From: JAHEJE01 sp965216335
Lineage (GTDB): Bacteria; Pseudomonadota; Alphaproteobacteria; Rhizobiales; Aestuariivirgaceae
DNA length: 64,000 bases
Direction of reading: 5' to 3'
NCBI GenBank assembly: GCA_965216335.1
Contig: OZ244154.1
Coordinates: 1,240,001-1,304,000 of the forward strand
The notes under the pieces were generated by a model that saw nothing but the letters and a program-made list of their open reading frames with translations, was not told the origin of the DNA and made no database searches. A program made the position numbers and the translations under genes. This document shows positions 43,781 through 54,209 of this stretch, piece by piece. The stretch's first letter is position 1; each line of letters starts with the position of its first letter.

Positions 43781-43975
43781 TCACTCGACCACACGCACCA
43801 GATGCGAAACCTTGGCGATCATGCCGCGCACCGCCGGCGTATCCTCCAGCGTGCGCCGCTTGTGCAGCTTGTTCAGCCCCAGACCAACCAGAGTCTGGCG
43901 CTGCCTGTTCGGCCGCCGCAACGGAGAGCCGATCTGCTCGATCGTCACCGTCTTGCCCGTCTTTTCCTTCGCCAT
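43781..43975 (-). CDS. rpmD: 50S ribosomal protein L30
   Basis: The product has 64 residues from ATG 43975 (GTG 43978 also possible). VTIEQIGSPLRRPNRQRQTL and LGLNKLHKRRTLED are diagnostic. It lies between rpsE and rplO. Confidence 0.96.
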   Translation of the reverse strand: MAKEKTGKTVTIEQIGSPLRRPNRQRQTLVGLGLNKLHKRRTLEDTPAVRGMIAKVSHLVRVVE

Positions 43976-43986
43976 CACGTCAATCC

Positions 43987-44526
43987 TTATTCGGCACCGG
44001 CATCAGCGCCGCGACGGCGCCCGGTGATATCGGAGACCTTCTTGCCGCGCCGGGCCGCCACGCTGCGCGGGCTCAACTCATTGGTCAGCGCATTGAACGT
44101 CGCCCGTACCATATTGTAAGGGTTCGACGAGCCGATCGACTTTGCAACGACATCCTGCATGCCGACGCTCTCGAACACTGCGCGCATCGGGCCGCCGGCA
44201 ATGATGCCGGTACCGGCCGGAGCCGCCCGCAGCACCACACGCCCCGCGCCATGCCGTCCCTTGACGTCATGATGCAGTGTGCGGCCTTCACGCAACGGCA
44301 CCCGGATCAGACCGCGCTTGGCGCTTTCCGTCGCCTTGCGGATCGCCTCGGGCACTTCACGCGCCTTGCCATGGCCAAATCCGACCCGGCCCTTCTGGTC
44401 GCCGACGACAACGAGCGCGGCAAAACCGAACCGCCGTCCGCCCTTCACCACCTTGGCGACGCGGTTGATGTGGACCAGCCGGTCGACAAATTCGCTGTCG
44501 CGATCTTCGCGTTCACGTTCTCTCAT
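43987..44526 (-). CDS. rpsE: 30S ribosomal protein S5
   Basis: The product has 179 residues. HINRVAKVVKGGRRFGFAAL, VVVGDQKGRVGFGHGKAREV and the C-terminal SSNPYNMVRATFNAL are family motifs. It shapes the mRNA entry tunnel. Confidence 0.97.
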   Translation of the reverse strand: MREREREDRDSEFVDRLVHINRVAKVVKGGRRFGFAALVVVGDQKGRVGFGHGKAREVPEAIRKATESAKRGLIRVPLREGRTLHHDVKGRHGAGRVVLRAAPAGTGIIAGGPMRAVFESVGMQDVVAKSIGSSNPYNMVRATFNALTNELSPRSVAARRGKKVSDITGRRRGADAGAE

Positions 44527-44558
44527 GGCGCTTTACCTGCTTGCCTTCCTGAACCTGT

Positions 44559-44921
44559 TTAGAACTTCAAACCGCCTTCACGCGCGGCATCCGCCAGTGC
44601 TTTTACCCGGCCGTGATAGATATACCCGCCTCGGTCGAACACCACGGCCTCAACACCGGCCTTCTTGGCCCGTTCGGCCACCATCTTGCCGACCGCTGCC
44701 GCTGCCGCCGTGTCACCGGTCGATTTCAGCGACTTCTTCACGTCGCCATCCAGCGTCGATGCTGCCGCCACGGTTACACCCTTGGTGTCATCGATGACCT
44801 GGGCATAGATGTTCTTGTGCGACCGGAAAACCGACAGACGCGGATGCGAATTCGGACGGTTCCGCAGCGATTTGCGTACACGGGCCTTGCGGCGCTCGGT
44901 CGTTGTCTTTGTACCAGCCAT
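44559..44921 (-). CDS. rplR: 50S ribosomal protein L18
   Basis: The product has 120 residues from ATG 44921. HPRLSVFRSHKNIYAQVIDD and VVFDRGGYIYHGRVKALAD are the 5S rRNA-binding family motifs. Confidence 0.97.
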   Translation of the reverse strand: MAGTKTTTERRKARVRKSLRNRPNSHPRLSVFRSHKNIYAQVIDDTKGVTVAAASTLDGDVKKSLKSTGDTAAAAAVGKMVAERAKKAGVEAVVFDRGGYIYHGRVKALADAAREGGLKF

Positions 44922-44939
44922 AACCAAATGGTCTCCGGA

Positions 44940-45473
44940 TTACTTCTTCTTGCCTTCCTTGCGGAAGATATATTCATCGGCGTACTTGACGCCCTTGCCT
45001 TTGTACGGCTCGGGCCGGCGCCAGTCGCGGATTTCCGCGGCCACCTGGCCGACACGCTGCTTGTCGATACCCGACACGACGATCTCCGTCGGCTTGGGCG
45101 CTTCGATCTTCACATCGCTCGGGATCGGATACACCACATCGTGGCTGTAACCCAGGTTGAGCTGCAAACCGTTGCCCTGCACTGCAGCGCGATAGCCGAC
45201 ACCGCTGATTTCCAGCGACTTGGAGAACCCTTCCGTCACACCGGTCACCAGATTGGCCACCAGCGTCCGCGACAGACCCCAGGCCGACCGGGCCGGCTTC
45301 GAATCGTCCTTCGGCGTGATGGTGACCTCGTCGCCTTCAAGTTTCGCCGTTACCAGTTCCAGCAATGTCGTCTGCAACTCGCCCTTCGGGCCCTTGACCT
45401 TCACGGTCTGACCTTCGACCGACACCGTGACGCCCGCAGGCACCTGAACCGGCTTCTTACCTATCCGAGACAT
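44940..45473 (-). CDS. rplF: 50S ribosomal protein L6
   Basis: The product has 177 residues. The N-terminus MSRIGKKPVQVPAGV, the middle GYSHDVVYPIP and the C-terminal signature RRPEPYKGKGVKY are all present. Confidence 0.98.
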   Translation of the reverse strand: MSRIGKKPVQVPAGVTVSVEGQTVKVKGPKGELQTTLLELVTAKLEGDEVTITPKDDSKPARSAWGLSRTLVANLVTGVTEGFSKSLEISGVGYRAAVQGNGLQLNLGYSHDVVYPIPSDVKIEAPKPTEIVVSGIDKQRVGQVAAEIRDWRRPEPYKGKGVKYADEYIFRKEGKKK

Positions 45474-45545
45474 GGATCTCTTCCCGATCTCTCTTTACCA
45501 CCTGGCGCCCCTGATCAAGGATGCCCTCAAAACATTCAAACAGGC

Positions 45546-45944
45546 CTAGAAGACCTTGCACAAAACCTCGCCGCCGACATTGGCATCGCGGGCATCGCTG
45601 TCCGACATTACGCCCTTCGACGTCGACAGGATGGAAATACCCAGCCCGTTGAACACCGTCGGCAATGAATCGACCGAGGCATAGACCCGCCGGCCCGGCT
45701 TGGAAACCCGCTGGATCTGCTTGATCACCGGCTGACCGTCGAAATACTTCAGCTCGATTTCGATCTCCGGATGCGAGCCTTCGTGCTGAACCGTAGCAAA
45801 GCCGCGGATGAAGCCCTCGCGCTGCAGAACTTCAAGCACCCGCTCGCGCAGCCGTGATGCCGGCGAAACCACCTTGTCCTTGCCACGCTGCTGAGCATTG
45901 CGGATCCGGGTCAGCATATCCGAAATTGGATCAGTGACAGCCAT
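45546..45944 (-). CDS. rpsH: 30S ribosomal protein S8
   Basis: The product has 132 residues. DPISDMLTRIRNAQQRGKDK opens it and the C-terminal signature is ILSTSKGVMSDSDAR. In enterobacteria S8 also represses spc translation. Confidence 0.98.
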   Translation of the reverse strand: MAVTDPISDMLTRIRNAQQRGKDKVVSPASRLRERVLEVLQREGFIRGFATVQHEGSHPEIEIELKYFDGQPVIKQIQRVSKPGRRVYASVDSLPTVFNGLGISILSTSKGVMSDSDARDANVGGEVLCKVF

Positions 45945-45975
45945 CTTCGTATTCTCCTCTTATCACCCTGCCCGC

Positions 45976-46281
45976 TTACCAGCTCGACTTGACCATGCCG
46001 GGGATCAGACCCTGGTTGGACAGATCGCGCAGGGCGATACGTGACATCTTCAGCTTGCGGTAATAGCCGCGCGGACGCCCCGAGACGTCGCAACGATTGC
46101 GCACCCGGTTCGGCGACGAGTTGCGCGGCAGTTCGGCCAGCTTCAGTTGTGCCGCAAAGCGTTCTTCCATCGGCAGCGACTGGTCGGTTGCGATTGCCTT
46201 CAGCGCAGCACGCTTGGCGGCAAACTTCCTGACCATCCGCTTGCGCTTGTTGTTCAACTCGATTGAGCTCTTCTTCGCCAT
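45976..46281 (-). CDS. rpsN: 30S ribosomal protein S14
   Basis: The product has 101 residues of the long, zinc-free type (no CxxC pairs). RNSSPNRVRNRCDVSGRPRG and YRKLKMSRIALRDLSNQGLI are typical. Confidence 0.98.
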   Translation of the reverse strand: MAKKSSIELNNKRKRMVRKFAAKRAALKAIATDQSLPMEERFAAQLKLAELPRNSSPNRVRNRCDVSGRPRGYYRKLKMSRIALRDLSNQGLIPGMVKSSW

Positions 46282-46318
46282 CTCAAGTGTCCTTGTCTTC
46301 CGTCTCTACCCGGCCTGT

Positions 46319-46891
46319 TCAGGCAGCCTTGCGCTGCTGCTTGCGGAACGGAAAGTTAAAGCCTTCCAGCAGTGCCCGCGCCTCATCGTCGGTTTGCGCG
46401 CTGGTGCACACAACCACATCGAAGCCCCAAACCCGGTCGATCTTGTCGTAGTCGATCTCCGGAAACACCAGGTGCTCCTTGATGCCGGTTGCGTAGTTGC
46501 CGCGGCCATCGAAGCTCGTTGCCGACAGACCGCGAAAGTCGCGCACGCGCGGCAATGCGATCGTGATGAACCGGTCGAGAAACTCATACATCCGCGCCTT
46601 GCGCAGCGTGACCTTCACGCCGATCGGCATCTCCTCGCGGATCTTGAACCCGGCGATCGACTTGCGCGACTTGGTGATGATCGGCTTCTGACCGGCGATC
46701 TTGGCAAGCTCTTCAGCCGCGACATGGATCAGCTTGGAATCGCCGACCGCATCGCCGACGCCCATGTTGAGCACGATCTTTTCCAGCTTCGGGATCCGCA
46801 TCGGATTGGTGTAGTTGAACTTTTCCTGCAGCGACTTGCGCACCACCTCGTCGTAGTGGGTCTTCAGCCGTGGAACATACGCATCAGCCAT
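46319..46891 (-). CDS. rplE: 50S ribosomal protein L5
   Basis: The product has 190 residues. NPMRIPKLEKIVLNMGVG, the GQKPIITKSRKSIAGFKIRE segment and FPEIDYDKIDRVWGFDV are present. It overlaps rplX by 8 bp. Confidence 0.98.
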   Translation of the reverse strand: MADAYVPRLKTHYDEVVRKSLQEKFNYTNPMRIPKLEKIVLNMGVGDAVGDSKLIHVAAEELAKIAGQKPIITKSRKSIAGFKIREEMPIGVKVTLRKARMYEFLDRFITIALPRVRDFRGLSATSFDGRGNYATGIKEHLVFPEIDYDKIDRVWGFDVVVCTSAQTDDEARALLEGFNFPFRKQQRKAA

Positions 46892-47207
46892 CGATCACTT
46901 CTCCTGAGCGCTTGGCCACACGAACCTTGCGGCCATCCTCGAGCACCTTGAAGCCAACCCGCGTCGGCTTGTTGTCTTTCGGGTCCAACAGGGCGACGTT
47001 GGAAACATCGATCGGCATATCCTTGCTGACGATCCCGCCTTCCTGGGCCGCCGTCTGCCGCTGATGCCGGCGCGCGACATTGATGCCCGACACGATAACG
47101 CGGCCTTCCTTCGGCAGCACTTTGACAACGTCGCCAGCGCGGCCCTTGTCCTTGCCGGCAACCACCTGAACGCGGTCACCCTTTTTGATTTTCAGCTTTG
47201 CAGCCAT
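46884..47207 (-). CDS. rplX: 50S ribosomal protein L24
   Basis: The product has 107 residues from ATG 47207 (an upstream GTG at 47210 is possible). The KOW motif KKGDRVQVVAGKDKGRAG and GINVARRHQRQT are present. Confidence 0.97.
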   Translation of the reverse strand: MAAKLKIKKGDRVQVVAGKDKGRAGDVVKVLPKEGRVIVSGINVARRHQRQTAAQEGGIVSKDMPIDVSNVALLDPKDNKPTRVGFKVLEDGRKVRVAKRSGEVIDG

Positions 47208-47575
47208 CACAACACCTCCGGGGCAAGAGATATGATCTTCATATGCTTCTTGCCGCGCAATTCACGTGGGACCGGGCCGAAGATGCGCGTTCCAACCGGC
47301 TCGCCCTGATTGTTGATCATCACCGCCGCGTTGCGGTCGAAACGGATCACCGAGCCATCGCCACGGCGGATGTCTTTTGCGGTGCGCACGACCACGGCCT
47401 TCATCACCGTGCCCTTTTTCACGCGACCGCGTGGAATGGCCTCTTTCACCGAAACCACGATGATGTCGCCGACGTGGGCATACTTGCGCTTGGAGCCGCC
47501 AAGCACCTTGATGCACTGCACCCGGCGAGCGCCGGAATTGTCAGCGACGTCGAGATTTGTCTCTGCCTGTATCAT
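47207..47575 (-). CDS. rplN: 50S ribosomal protein L14
   Basis: The product has 122 residues. MIQAETNLDVADNSGARRVQ and the C-terminal FGPVPRELRGKKHMKIISLA are diagnostic. Confidence 0.98.
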   Translation of the reverse strand: MIQAETNLDVADNSGARRVQCIKVLGGSKRKYAHVGDIIVVSVKEAIPRGRVKKGTVMKAVVVRTAKDIRRGDGSVIRFDRNAAVMINNQGEPVGTRIFGPVPRELRGKKHMKIISLAPEVL

Positions 47576-47654
47576 GGCATTATCCGTTTTTCTGTCGCAC
47601 CAGACCCTACAGCCGGGCCACCATCATCCAAATTCAATCCGTCCGCGCCGTCCG

Positions 47655-47903
47655 TCAAACGTCGGCAGCGGCAACCTTGCCAACAAGCGTCCAGGTCTTC
47701 GACTTGGACATCGGCCGGCATTCTTCAATACGCACAACATCGCCCGTCTTGGCCGCGTTGGCCTCATCGTGAGCGTGATACTTCTTTGTCCGCCGTACGG
47801 TCTTCTTCATCACCGGATGCGTGAAGCGCCGCTCAACATTCACAACAATCGTCTTGTCGGCCTTATCGCTGACCACGACACCTTGCAGGATGCGTTTTGG
47901 CAT
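47655..47903 (-). CDS. rpsQ: 30S ribosomal protein S17
   Basis: The product has 82 residues from ATG 47903; an upstream in-frame extension into rpmC sequence is not family-like. LQGVVVSDKADKTIVVNVER and GDVVRIEECRPMSKSKTW are the OB-fold motifs. Confidence 0.97.
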   Translation of the reverse strand: MPKRILQGVVVSDKADKTIVVNVERRFTHPVMKKTVRRTKKYHAHDEANAAKTGDVVRIEECRPMSKSKTWTLVGKVAAADV

Positions 47904-47919
47904 CTCGTTTCGTCTCCAA

Positions 47920-48123
47920 CTAGCTCGCCGCAGCGCTGGCGCGCCGGGCGGTTTGAACCGTCTTGATCCGGGCAATGTCCCGGCGAACCTGGCGCACCCG
48001 CGCCGTGTTTTCCATCTGACCGGACGCCTGCTGAAAGCGCAGGTTGAACTGCTCCTTTTTCAGCTTGATCAGCTCATCGCCGAGCTGATCGTCTGTCATC
48101 GCATTTACATCACTGGCTTTCAT
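47920..48123 (-). CDS. rpmC: 50S ribosomal protein L29
   Basis: The product has 67 residues forming two helices: TDDQLGDELIKLKKEQFNLR and NTARVRQVRRDIARIKT. It lies near the tunnel exit next to L23. Confidence 0.97.
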   Translation of the reverse strand: MKASDVNAMTDDQLGDELIKLKKEQFNLRFQQASGQMENTARVRQVRRDIARIKTVQTARRASAAAS

Positions 48124-48143
48124 CGCACCGTTTCCCTGAACCG

Positions 48144-48557
48144 CTACTCGCCAAGCCGCGCCACGAAGCGCGTCTTGATCGGCAGTTTCGCAGCTGCCAG
48201 CCGCATTGCCTCTTCGGCCACCTCGCGCGGCACACCATCGATCTCAAACATGATCCGGCCCGGATTGACCCGCGCGGCCCAATATTCCGGCGTGCCTTTA
48301 CCCTTACCCATGCGCACTTCGGTCGGCTTCTTGGAGACCGGCACATCCGGGAACAGCCGGATCCACACACGCCCGGCACGGCGCATATGGCGGGTCATCG
48401 CCCGCCGCGCGGCTTCGATCTGGCGCGCGGTAATCCGCTCCGGCTCCATCGCCTTCAATCCGAAGGCGCCGAAATTAAGCTCATAGCCACCCTTGGCCGC
48501 ACCATGAATGCGTCCCTTGTGCTGCTTACGGAACTTTGTGCGCTTTGGCTGCAACAT
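48144..48557 (-). CDS. rplP: 50S ribosomal protein L16
   Basis: The product has 137 residues. MLQPKRTKFRKQHKGRIHG at the N-terminus and RMGKGKGTPEYWAARV near the middle are diagnostic. Confidence 0.98.
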   Translation of the reverse strand: MLQPKRTKFRKQHKGRIHGAAKGGYELNFGAFGLKAMEPERITARQIEAARRAMTRHMRRAGRVWIRLFPDVPVSKKPTEVRMGKGKGTPEYWAARVNPGRIMFEIDGVPREVAEEAMRLAAAKLPIKTRFVARLGE

Positions 48558-48600
48558 TGTTCTTGTCCCTAAAACCTAAACCTTGCCGATCACGTATCGC

Positions 48601-49341
48601 TTATGCGTTGTCCCGGCGACCGCCGCCTGGCCGTCCGCCACCCGGCCGGCCACCGCTTGGCCGCCCACCCTCCTGGGCCTGCGACATTCGGCGTTCCTGG
48701 GCCATCGGATCGTGCTCAAGGATTTCACCCTTGAAGATCCAAACCTTGATGCCGTTGGTGCCGTAAGCGGTCGTCGCCGTGGCGATACCGTAATCGACAT
48801 CGGCACGCAGAGTATGCAGCGGCACACGGCCCTCGCGGTACCATTCCGTGCGGGCGATTTCCGCCCCACCCAAACGGCCGCCGCAATTGATCCGGATGCC
48901 CAGCGCGCCCATGCGCATGGCCGACTGAACCGCCCGCTTCATGGCCCGGCGAAACGCCACACGGCGCTCCAACTGCTGGGCGATGTTCTCGGCCACCAAC
49001 GTGGCGTCGATCTCAGGCTTGCGGATCTCGACGATATTGAGGTGCACGTCCGACCCGGTCATGCGGGCCACTTCGCGGCGCAGCTTTTCGATGTCCGCAC
49101 CCTTCTTGCCGATCACCACACCCGGGCGCGCTGAGTAAATCGTCACGCGGCATTTCTTGTGCGGGCGCTCGATGACGATCTTGGCCACACCGGCCTGCTT
49201 GAGCTGCTCCTTGAGATACTTGCGGATACGCATGTCCTCATGCAGCAGCCGGCCATAATCATGGCCTTCCGCATACCAGCGTGAGTCCCACGTACGGTTG
49301 ATCCCGAGCCGCAGCCCGACTGGATTGACTTTCTGTCCCAT
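48601..49341 (-). CDS. rpsC: 30S ribosomal protein S3
   Basis: The product has 246 residues. The N-terminus is MGQKVNPVGLRLGINRTWDS, the KH domain has ARPGVVIGKKGADIEKLR, and the C-terminal domain ends in a Gly/Arg/Pro-rich tail (SGGRPGGGRPGGGRRDNA). The start overlaps the rplV stop by one base. Confidence 0.98.
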   Translation of the reverse strand: MGQKVNPVGLRLGINRTWDSRWYAEGHDYGRLLHEDMRIRKYLKEQLKQAGVAKIVIERPHKKCRVTIYSARPGVVIGKKGADIEKLRREVARMTGSDVHLNIVEIRKPEIDATLVAENIAQQLERRVAFRRAMKRAVQSAMRMGALGIRINCGGRLGGAEIARTEWYREGRVPLHTLRADVDYGIATATTAYGTNGIKVWIFKGEILEHDPMAQERRMSQAQEGGRPSGGRPGGGRPGGGRRDNA

Positions 49342-49721
49342 CAGGCGGCTTCCTCTACTTGCCGTACGACGATCGTGAGTTGGCTGAAGAACTTCTGGAT
49401 GCCGCCCACCCGGCCACGGGCCCGCGGTTTCCAGCGCTTCATCACCATGTTCTTGCCAACATAGGCCTCGGCAACGATCAGATCGTTGATGTCGAGGTCG
49501 TGGTTGTTCTCTGCATTCGCGATCGCTGACTCGAGCGTCTTCTTGACGTCCTTGGCGATCCGCTTGCGTGAAAAGGTCAGATCGGCCAGCGCAACATCGA
49601 CCTTCTTGCCGCGGATCGAGGCGGCTACGTCGTTCAGCTTTTGCGGGCTGATGCGCAGCAGGCGGTTGACGGCTTTCGCCTCGTTATCCGCCAGAGCGCG
49701 TGGTTTCGAGCTCTTGCCCAT
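49341..49721 (-). CDS. rplV: 50S ribosomal protein L22
   Basis: The product has 126 residues. SPQKLNDVAASIRGKKVDVA, VEAYVG-type DLIVAEAYVGKNMVMKRW and the exit-tunnel loop KPRARGRVGGIQK are present. Macrolides bind near that loop. Confidence 0.98.
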   Translation of the reverse strand: MGKSSKPRALADNEAKAVNRLLRISPQKLNDVAASIRGKKVDVALADLTFSRKRIAKDVKKTLESAIANAENNHDLDINDLIVAEAYVGKNMVMKRWKPRARGRVGGIQKFFSQLTIVVRQVEEAA

Positions 49722-49726
49722 CGGAC

Positions 49727-50005
49727 TTAACCTCTCTTAGCCTTCTTGTCGGCGGTGTGACCGTAGTAGGTCCGCGTCGGCGCGAACTCACCCAGCTTGT
49801 GGCCGACCATGTCTTCGGTCACCAGCACCGGAACATGCTTGGAGCCGTTGTGGACCGCAAAGGTCAGGCCGACAAACTGCGGCAGGATCGTCGAACGCCG
49901 GCTCCAGGTCTTGATCGACTGGTTGCGGCCGGAACTGCGCGCAACATCCGCCTTCTTCAACAAATATCCGTCGACAAACGGACCTTTCCAAACAGAACGT
50001 GCCAT
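49727..50005 (-). CDS. rpsS: 30S ribosomal protein S19
   Basis: The product has 92 residues from ATG 50005. MARSVWKGPFVDGYLLKK and KLGEFAPTRTYYGH are diagnostic; the longer upstream frame overlaps rplB and is not family sequence. Confidence 0.98.
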   Translation of the reverse strand: MARSVWKGPFVDGYLLKKADVARSSGRNQSIKTWSRRSTILPQFVGLTFAVHNGSKHVPVLVTEDMVGHKLGEFAPTRTYYGHTADKKAKRG

Positions 50006-50019
50006 ATCAGCTTCTGCCC

Positions 50020-50859
50020 TTATCTCTTCTTGCGCTGGTGGCGCGAGCGAACGATGAACTTGTCGGTGGCCTTGTTCGACCGGGTGCGCTTGCCCTTGGT
50101 CGGCTTGCCCCACGGCGTCACCGGGTGGCGGCCGCCCGAGGTGCGGCCCTCACCGCCACCGTGCGGGTGATCGATCGGGTTCATGACGACACCGCGAACC
50201 ACCGGCTTCTTGCCCAGCCAGCGTGAGCGTCCCGCCTTGCTGATCGATGTATTCATGTGATCCGAGTTGGACACCGAACCAACCGTCGCCATGCATTCGG
50301 AACGCACCATGCGGGTCTCGCCCGACTTCAGCCGCAGCAACGCATAGCCCTGGTCACGGCCGACGAGCTGCACATAGGTTCCGGCCGACCGGGCCACCTG
50401 GCCGCCCTTACCCGGCTTCAACTCCACATTGTGGACGATCGTGCCGATCGGCATCGCCGACAGCGGCATGGCATTGCCCGGCTTGACGTCGACCTGACGC
50501 GTCGAGGACACAACCTTGTCTCCGGCGTTCAGCCGCTGCGGCGCCAGGATGTAGTTCAACTCGCCGTCTTCATACTTGACCAGCGCAATGAATGCCGTCC
50601 GGTTCGGGTCGTACTCGATCCGCTCAACCGTCGCCGGCATATCGTGCTTGGTACGGCGGAAATCAACCGTCCGGTAAGCCCGCTTGTGCCCGCCACCGCG
50701 ATGAAACGAAGTGATCCGGCCCTTGTTGTTACGTCCGCCCGACTTGGTGAGGCCTTCGGTCAATGACTTGACCGGCTTGCCCTTCCACAGCCTGGCGCGG
50801 TCGACAATCACCAGCTGGCGCTGTCCCGGCGTATTGGGTTTGAAGGTTTTAAGTGCCAT
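50020..50859 (-). CDS. rplB: 50S ribosomal protein L2
   Basis: The product has 279 residues. NNKGRITSFHRGGGHKRAYR opens the core and the peptidyl-transferase-near loop is VVMNPIDHPHGGGEGRTSGG. Confidence 0.98.
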   Translation of the reverse strand: MALKTFKPNTPGQRQLVIVDRARLWKGKPVKSLTEGLTKSGGRNNKGRITSFHRGGGHKRAYRTVDFRRTKHDMPATVERIEYDPNRTAFIALVKYEDGELNYILAPQRLNAGDKVVSSTRQVDVKPGNAMPLSAMPIGTIVHNVELKPGKGGQVARSAGTYVQLVGRDQGYALLRLKSGETRMVRSECMATVGSVSNSDHMNTSISKAGRSRWLGKKPVVRGVVMNPIDHPHGGGEGRTSGGRHPVTPWGKPTKGKRTRSNKATDKFIVRSRHQRKKR

Positions 50860-50882
50860 TTGCCTGCCTCAATCCCTGAACT

Positions 50883-51176
50883 CTAAAGACCCGTCGTGAC
50901 ATCGATCGAATGGCCCTCGGCCAGTGTCACGATGGCTTTCTTGGTATCGCCCTGCTGTCCGCGAACGCCGCGAAAGCGCTTGATCTTGCCTTTGCGCACC
51001 AGCGTGTTGACCGCCGTCACCTTGACGTCGAACAGCGTCTCGACCGCCTTCTTGATCATCGGCTTGCTCGCCGTCCGGGCAACGTTGAACACAACCTGGT
51101 TGTGCTCCGATGCCATGGTCGCCTTTTCGGTAATCGCCGGCGACACGATCACGTCGTACAGCTTCTCGGTACTCAT
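50883..51176 (-). CDS. rplW: 50S ribosomal protein L23
   Basis: The product has 97 residues. VSPAITEKATMASEHNQVVF and TVNTLV-like VTAVNTLVRKGKIKRFRG are family motifs. It forms the docking site for SRP and trigger factor. It overlaps rplD by 4 bp. Confidence 0.97.
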   Translation of the reverse strand: MSTEKLYDVIVSPAITEKATMASEHNQVVFNVARTASKPMIKKAVETLFDVKVTAVNTLVRKGKIKRFRGVRGQQGDTKKAIVTLAEGHSIDVTTGL

Positions 51177-51793
51177 CTGTAACGCGCCTCCAGCGCCTCA
51201 ATGGCGGCTTTCGTCAGCACCAGCTTGTTGCGGCGCAGGATGTCATAGACGTTGATGCCCTGCACCGGCAGCACATCAATGTTCGACAAGTTGCGCGCGG
51301 CCAGCGCGAAATTCTGGTTTACCTCAGCCCCGTCGATGATCAGCGCGTTCTCAAGCCCGAGCTTGTCGAATGCGCCCTTCAAAGCCTTGGCCTTGGGTTC
51401 CTTGCTCTCGGCCTTTTCCAGCACAATCAGCTCGCCCGCGCCTGCCTTGGCCGACAGTGCATGGCGCAGAGCCAGAGCCCGGATCTTCTTGGGCAGGCCA
51501 ATCGCATGGCTGCGCACCCGCGGCCCGAAAGCCTTGGCGCCACCGACGAAGATGCCCGAGCGCCGCGCACCGTGCCGTGCCCGTCCGCCACCTTTCTGGC
51601 GGCCGAACTTGGCGCTGGTGCGGCTGATTTCGCCACGCACCTTGGTCTTGTGGGTGCCAGCCTGGCGCTTGGCCAGCTGATAGACCACCATGCGGTGCAA
51701 GATGTCTTCGCGCGGTTCCAGCCCGAAAATGTGATCGGACAGATCAACCGTGCCGGCCTTCTTGGCCTCGAGTGTTTGAACGTCGGCTTTCAT
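51173..51793 (-). CDS. rplD: 50S ribosomal protein L4
   Basis: The product has 206 residues. GEISRTSAKFGRQKGGGRAR with HGARRSGIFVGG forms the tunnel loop; NLSNIDVLPVQGINVYDILR ends the domain. Confidence 0.97.
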   Translation of the reverse strand: MKADVQTLEAKKAGTVDLSDHIFGLEPREDILHRMVVYQLAKRQAGTHKTKVRGEISRTSAKFGRQKGGGRARHGARRSGIFVGGAKAFGPRVRSHAIGLPKKIRALALRHALSAKAGAGELIVLEKAESKEPKAKALKGAFDKLGLENALIIDGAEVNQNFALAARNLSNIDVLPVQGINVYDILRRNKLVLTKAAIEALEARYR

Positions 51794-51805
51794 CGGTCCG
51801 TATCC

Positions 51806-52561
51806 TTATTCCTCACCGGCCAGCGTATCGGCCGCATCGGCCTCGCCTGCGGGTTCTTCGGCAGGCGCATCGGCTTGGGCACCCTCCGGCGCCCGGAAAG
51901 CGCCCGGGAACGGCACACCATCCGGCAGCTGCCGCTTGATCGCGTCCCGCAGGAATACCCAGCCGCCCTTGGCGCCGGGAACCGAACCTCGCACCAGGAT
52001 CAGCCCGCGCTCGGCATCGGTCGAAACGATCTGCAGGTTCTGGGTCGTCACCCGCTCCCGGCCCATCTGGCCGGCCATCTTCTTGCCCTTGAACACCTTG
52101 CCCGGGTCCTGGCTGTGGCCGGTGGAACCATGTGCGCGGTGCGAAATCGACACGCCGTGCGAAGCCCGCAAGCCGCCGAAGTTCCAGCGCTTCATCGCAC
52201 CGGCAAAACCCTTGCCGATCGACACCCCGGTCGCATCGACATACTGTCCGGCCACGAAATGGTCCGCGGTGATCTCCGCACCGACCTCGATCATGTTGTC
52301 CGTCGAAACCCGGAATTCCGCCAGCTTGCGCTTCGGCTCGACCTTGGCGACGGCAAAGTGCCCGCGGTCGGCCTTGGTCATGCGCTTGACCTTGGCCGCA
52401 CCGGCACCCAGCTGCAATGCCGTGTAGCCGTGCTTGTCCTCGGTCTTGTGGGCCACGACCTGGCAGTTCTCGACCTTGAGAACAGACACAGGGATGCTTG
52501 CGCCTTCATCCGTGAAGACCCGTGACATTCCGACTTTCTGGGCGATGACACCTGAACGCAT
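51806..52561 (-). CDS. rplC: 50S ribosomal protein L3
   Basis: The product has 251 residues from ATG 52561. GVIAQKVGMSRVFTDEGASI, FAGAMKRWNFGGLRASHGVS and GHSQDPGKVFKGKKMAGQMG (site of Gln methylation) are present. The last 30 residues form an acidic Ala/Glu-rich tail (EEPAGEADAADTLAGEE), longer than in E. coli. Confidence 0.98.
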   Translation of the reverse strand: MRSGVIAQKVGMSRVFTDEGASIPVSVLKVENCQVVAHKTEDKHGYTALQLGAGAAKVKRMTKADRGHFAVAKVEPKRKLAEFRVSTDNMIEVGAEITADHFVAGQYVDATGVSIGKGFAGAMKRWNFGGLRASHGVSISHRAHGSTGHSQDPGKVFKGKKMAGQMGRERVTTQNLQIVSTDAERGLILVRGSVPGAKGGWVFLRDAIKRQLPDGVPFPGAFRAPEGAQADAPAEEPAGEADAADTLAGEE

Positions 52562-52592
52562 CGATCCCAACTCCTTCGTTAAGCTCTCAAAA

Positions 52593-52901
52593 CTAGAGCT
52601 TGATCTCCACATCGACACCGGCGGCAAGGTCGAGCTTCATCAAAGCATCGACGGTCTGCGGCGTCGGATCGACAATATCCAGCAACCGGCGATGGGTTCG
52701 GGTCTCGAACTGCTCGCGGCTCTTCTTGTCGACATGCGGCGACCGGTTGACGGTGAACCGCTCAATCCTCGTCGGCAGCGGAACCGGTCCACGCACCTGT
52801 GCGCCCGTGCGCTTGGCCGTGTTCACGATCTCCAGCGTCGATGTATCGAGCACGCGATGATCGAACGCTTTTAGCCGGATGCGGATGTTTTGCCTTTGCA
52901 T
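52593..52901 (-). CDS. rpsJ: 30S ribosomal protein S10
   Basis: The product has 102 residues. IRIRLKAFDHRVLDTST and RGPVPLPTRIERFTVNRSPH are diagnostic. It is the first gene of the S10 block; S10 is also NusE in antitermination. Confidence 0.98.
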   Translation of the reverse strand: MQRQNIRIRLKAFDHRVLDTSTLEIVNTAKRTGAQVRGPVPLPTRIERFTVNRSPHVDKKSREQFETRTHRRLLDIVDPTPQTVDALMKLDLAAGVDVEIKL

Positions 52902-52922
52902 AGTCCAGATCCCATAAAATCA

Positions 52923-52946
52923 GGCGCCGGTTTGGTGGCCGGCGCC
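52923..52946 (-). terminator. Stem-loop between tuf and rpsJ
   Basis: A perfect 8-bp GC stem, GGCGCCGG/CCGGCGCC, has an 8-nt loop and is followed on the minus strand by TGATTTTA. It may terminate part of the str transcript or be a processing site; no promoter for rpsJ is evident in the 59-bp gap. Confidence 0.5.
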
Positions 52947-52960
52947 CAATTGCCTCTCAG

Positions 52961-54151
<1,191 letters not shown>

Positions 54152-54209
54152 TTCTTTCTCCGTTAAGTCTCAGTCTTTGGCTGTTCGCCTCAGTGTTAAC
54201 CGTCTCTGA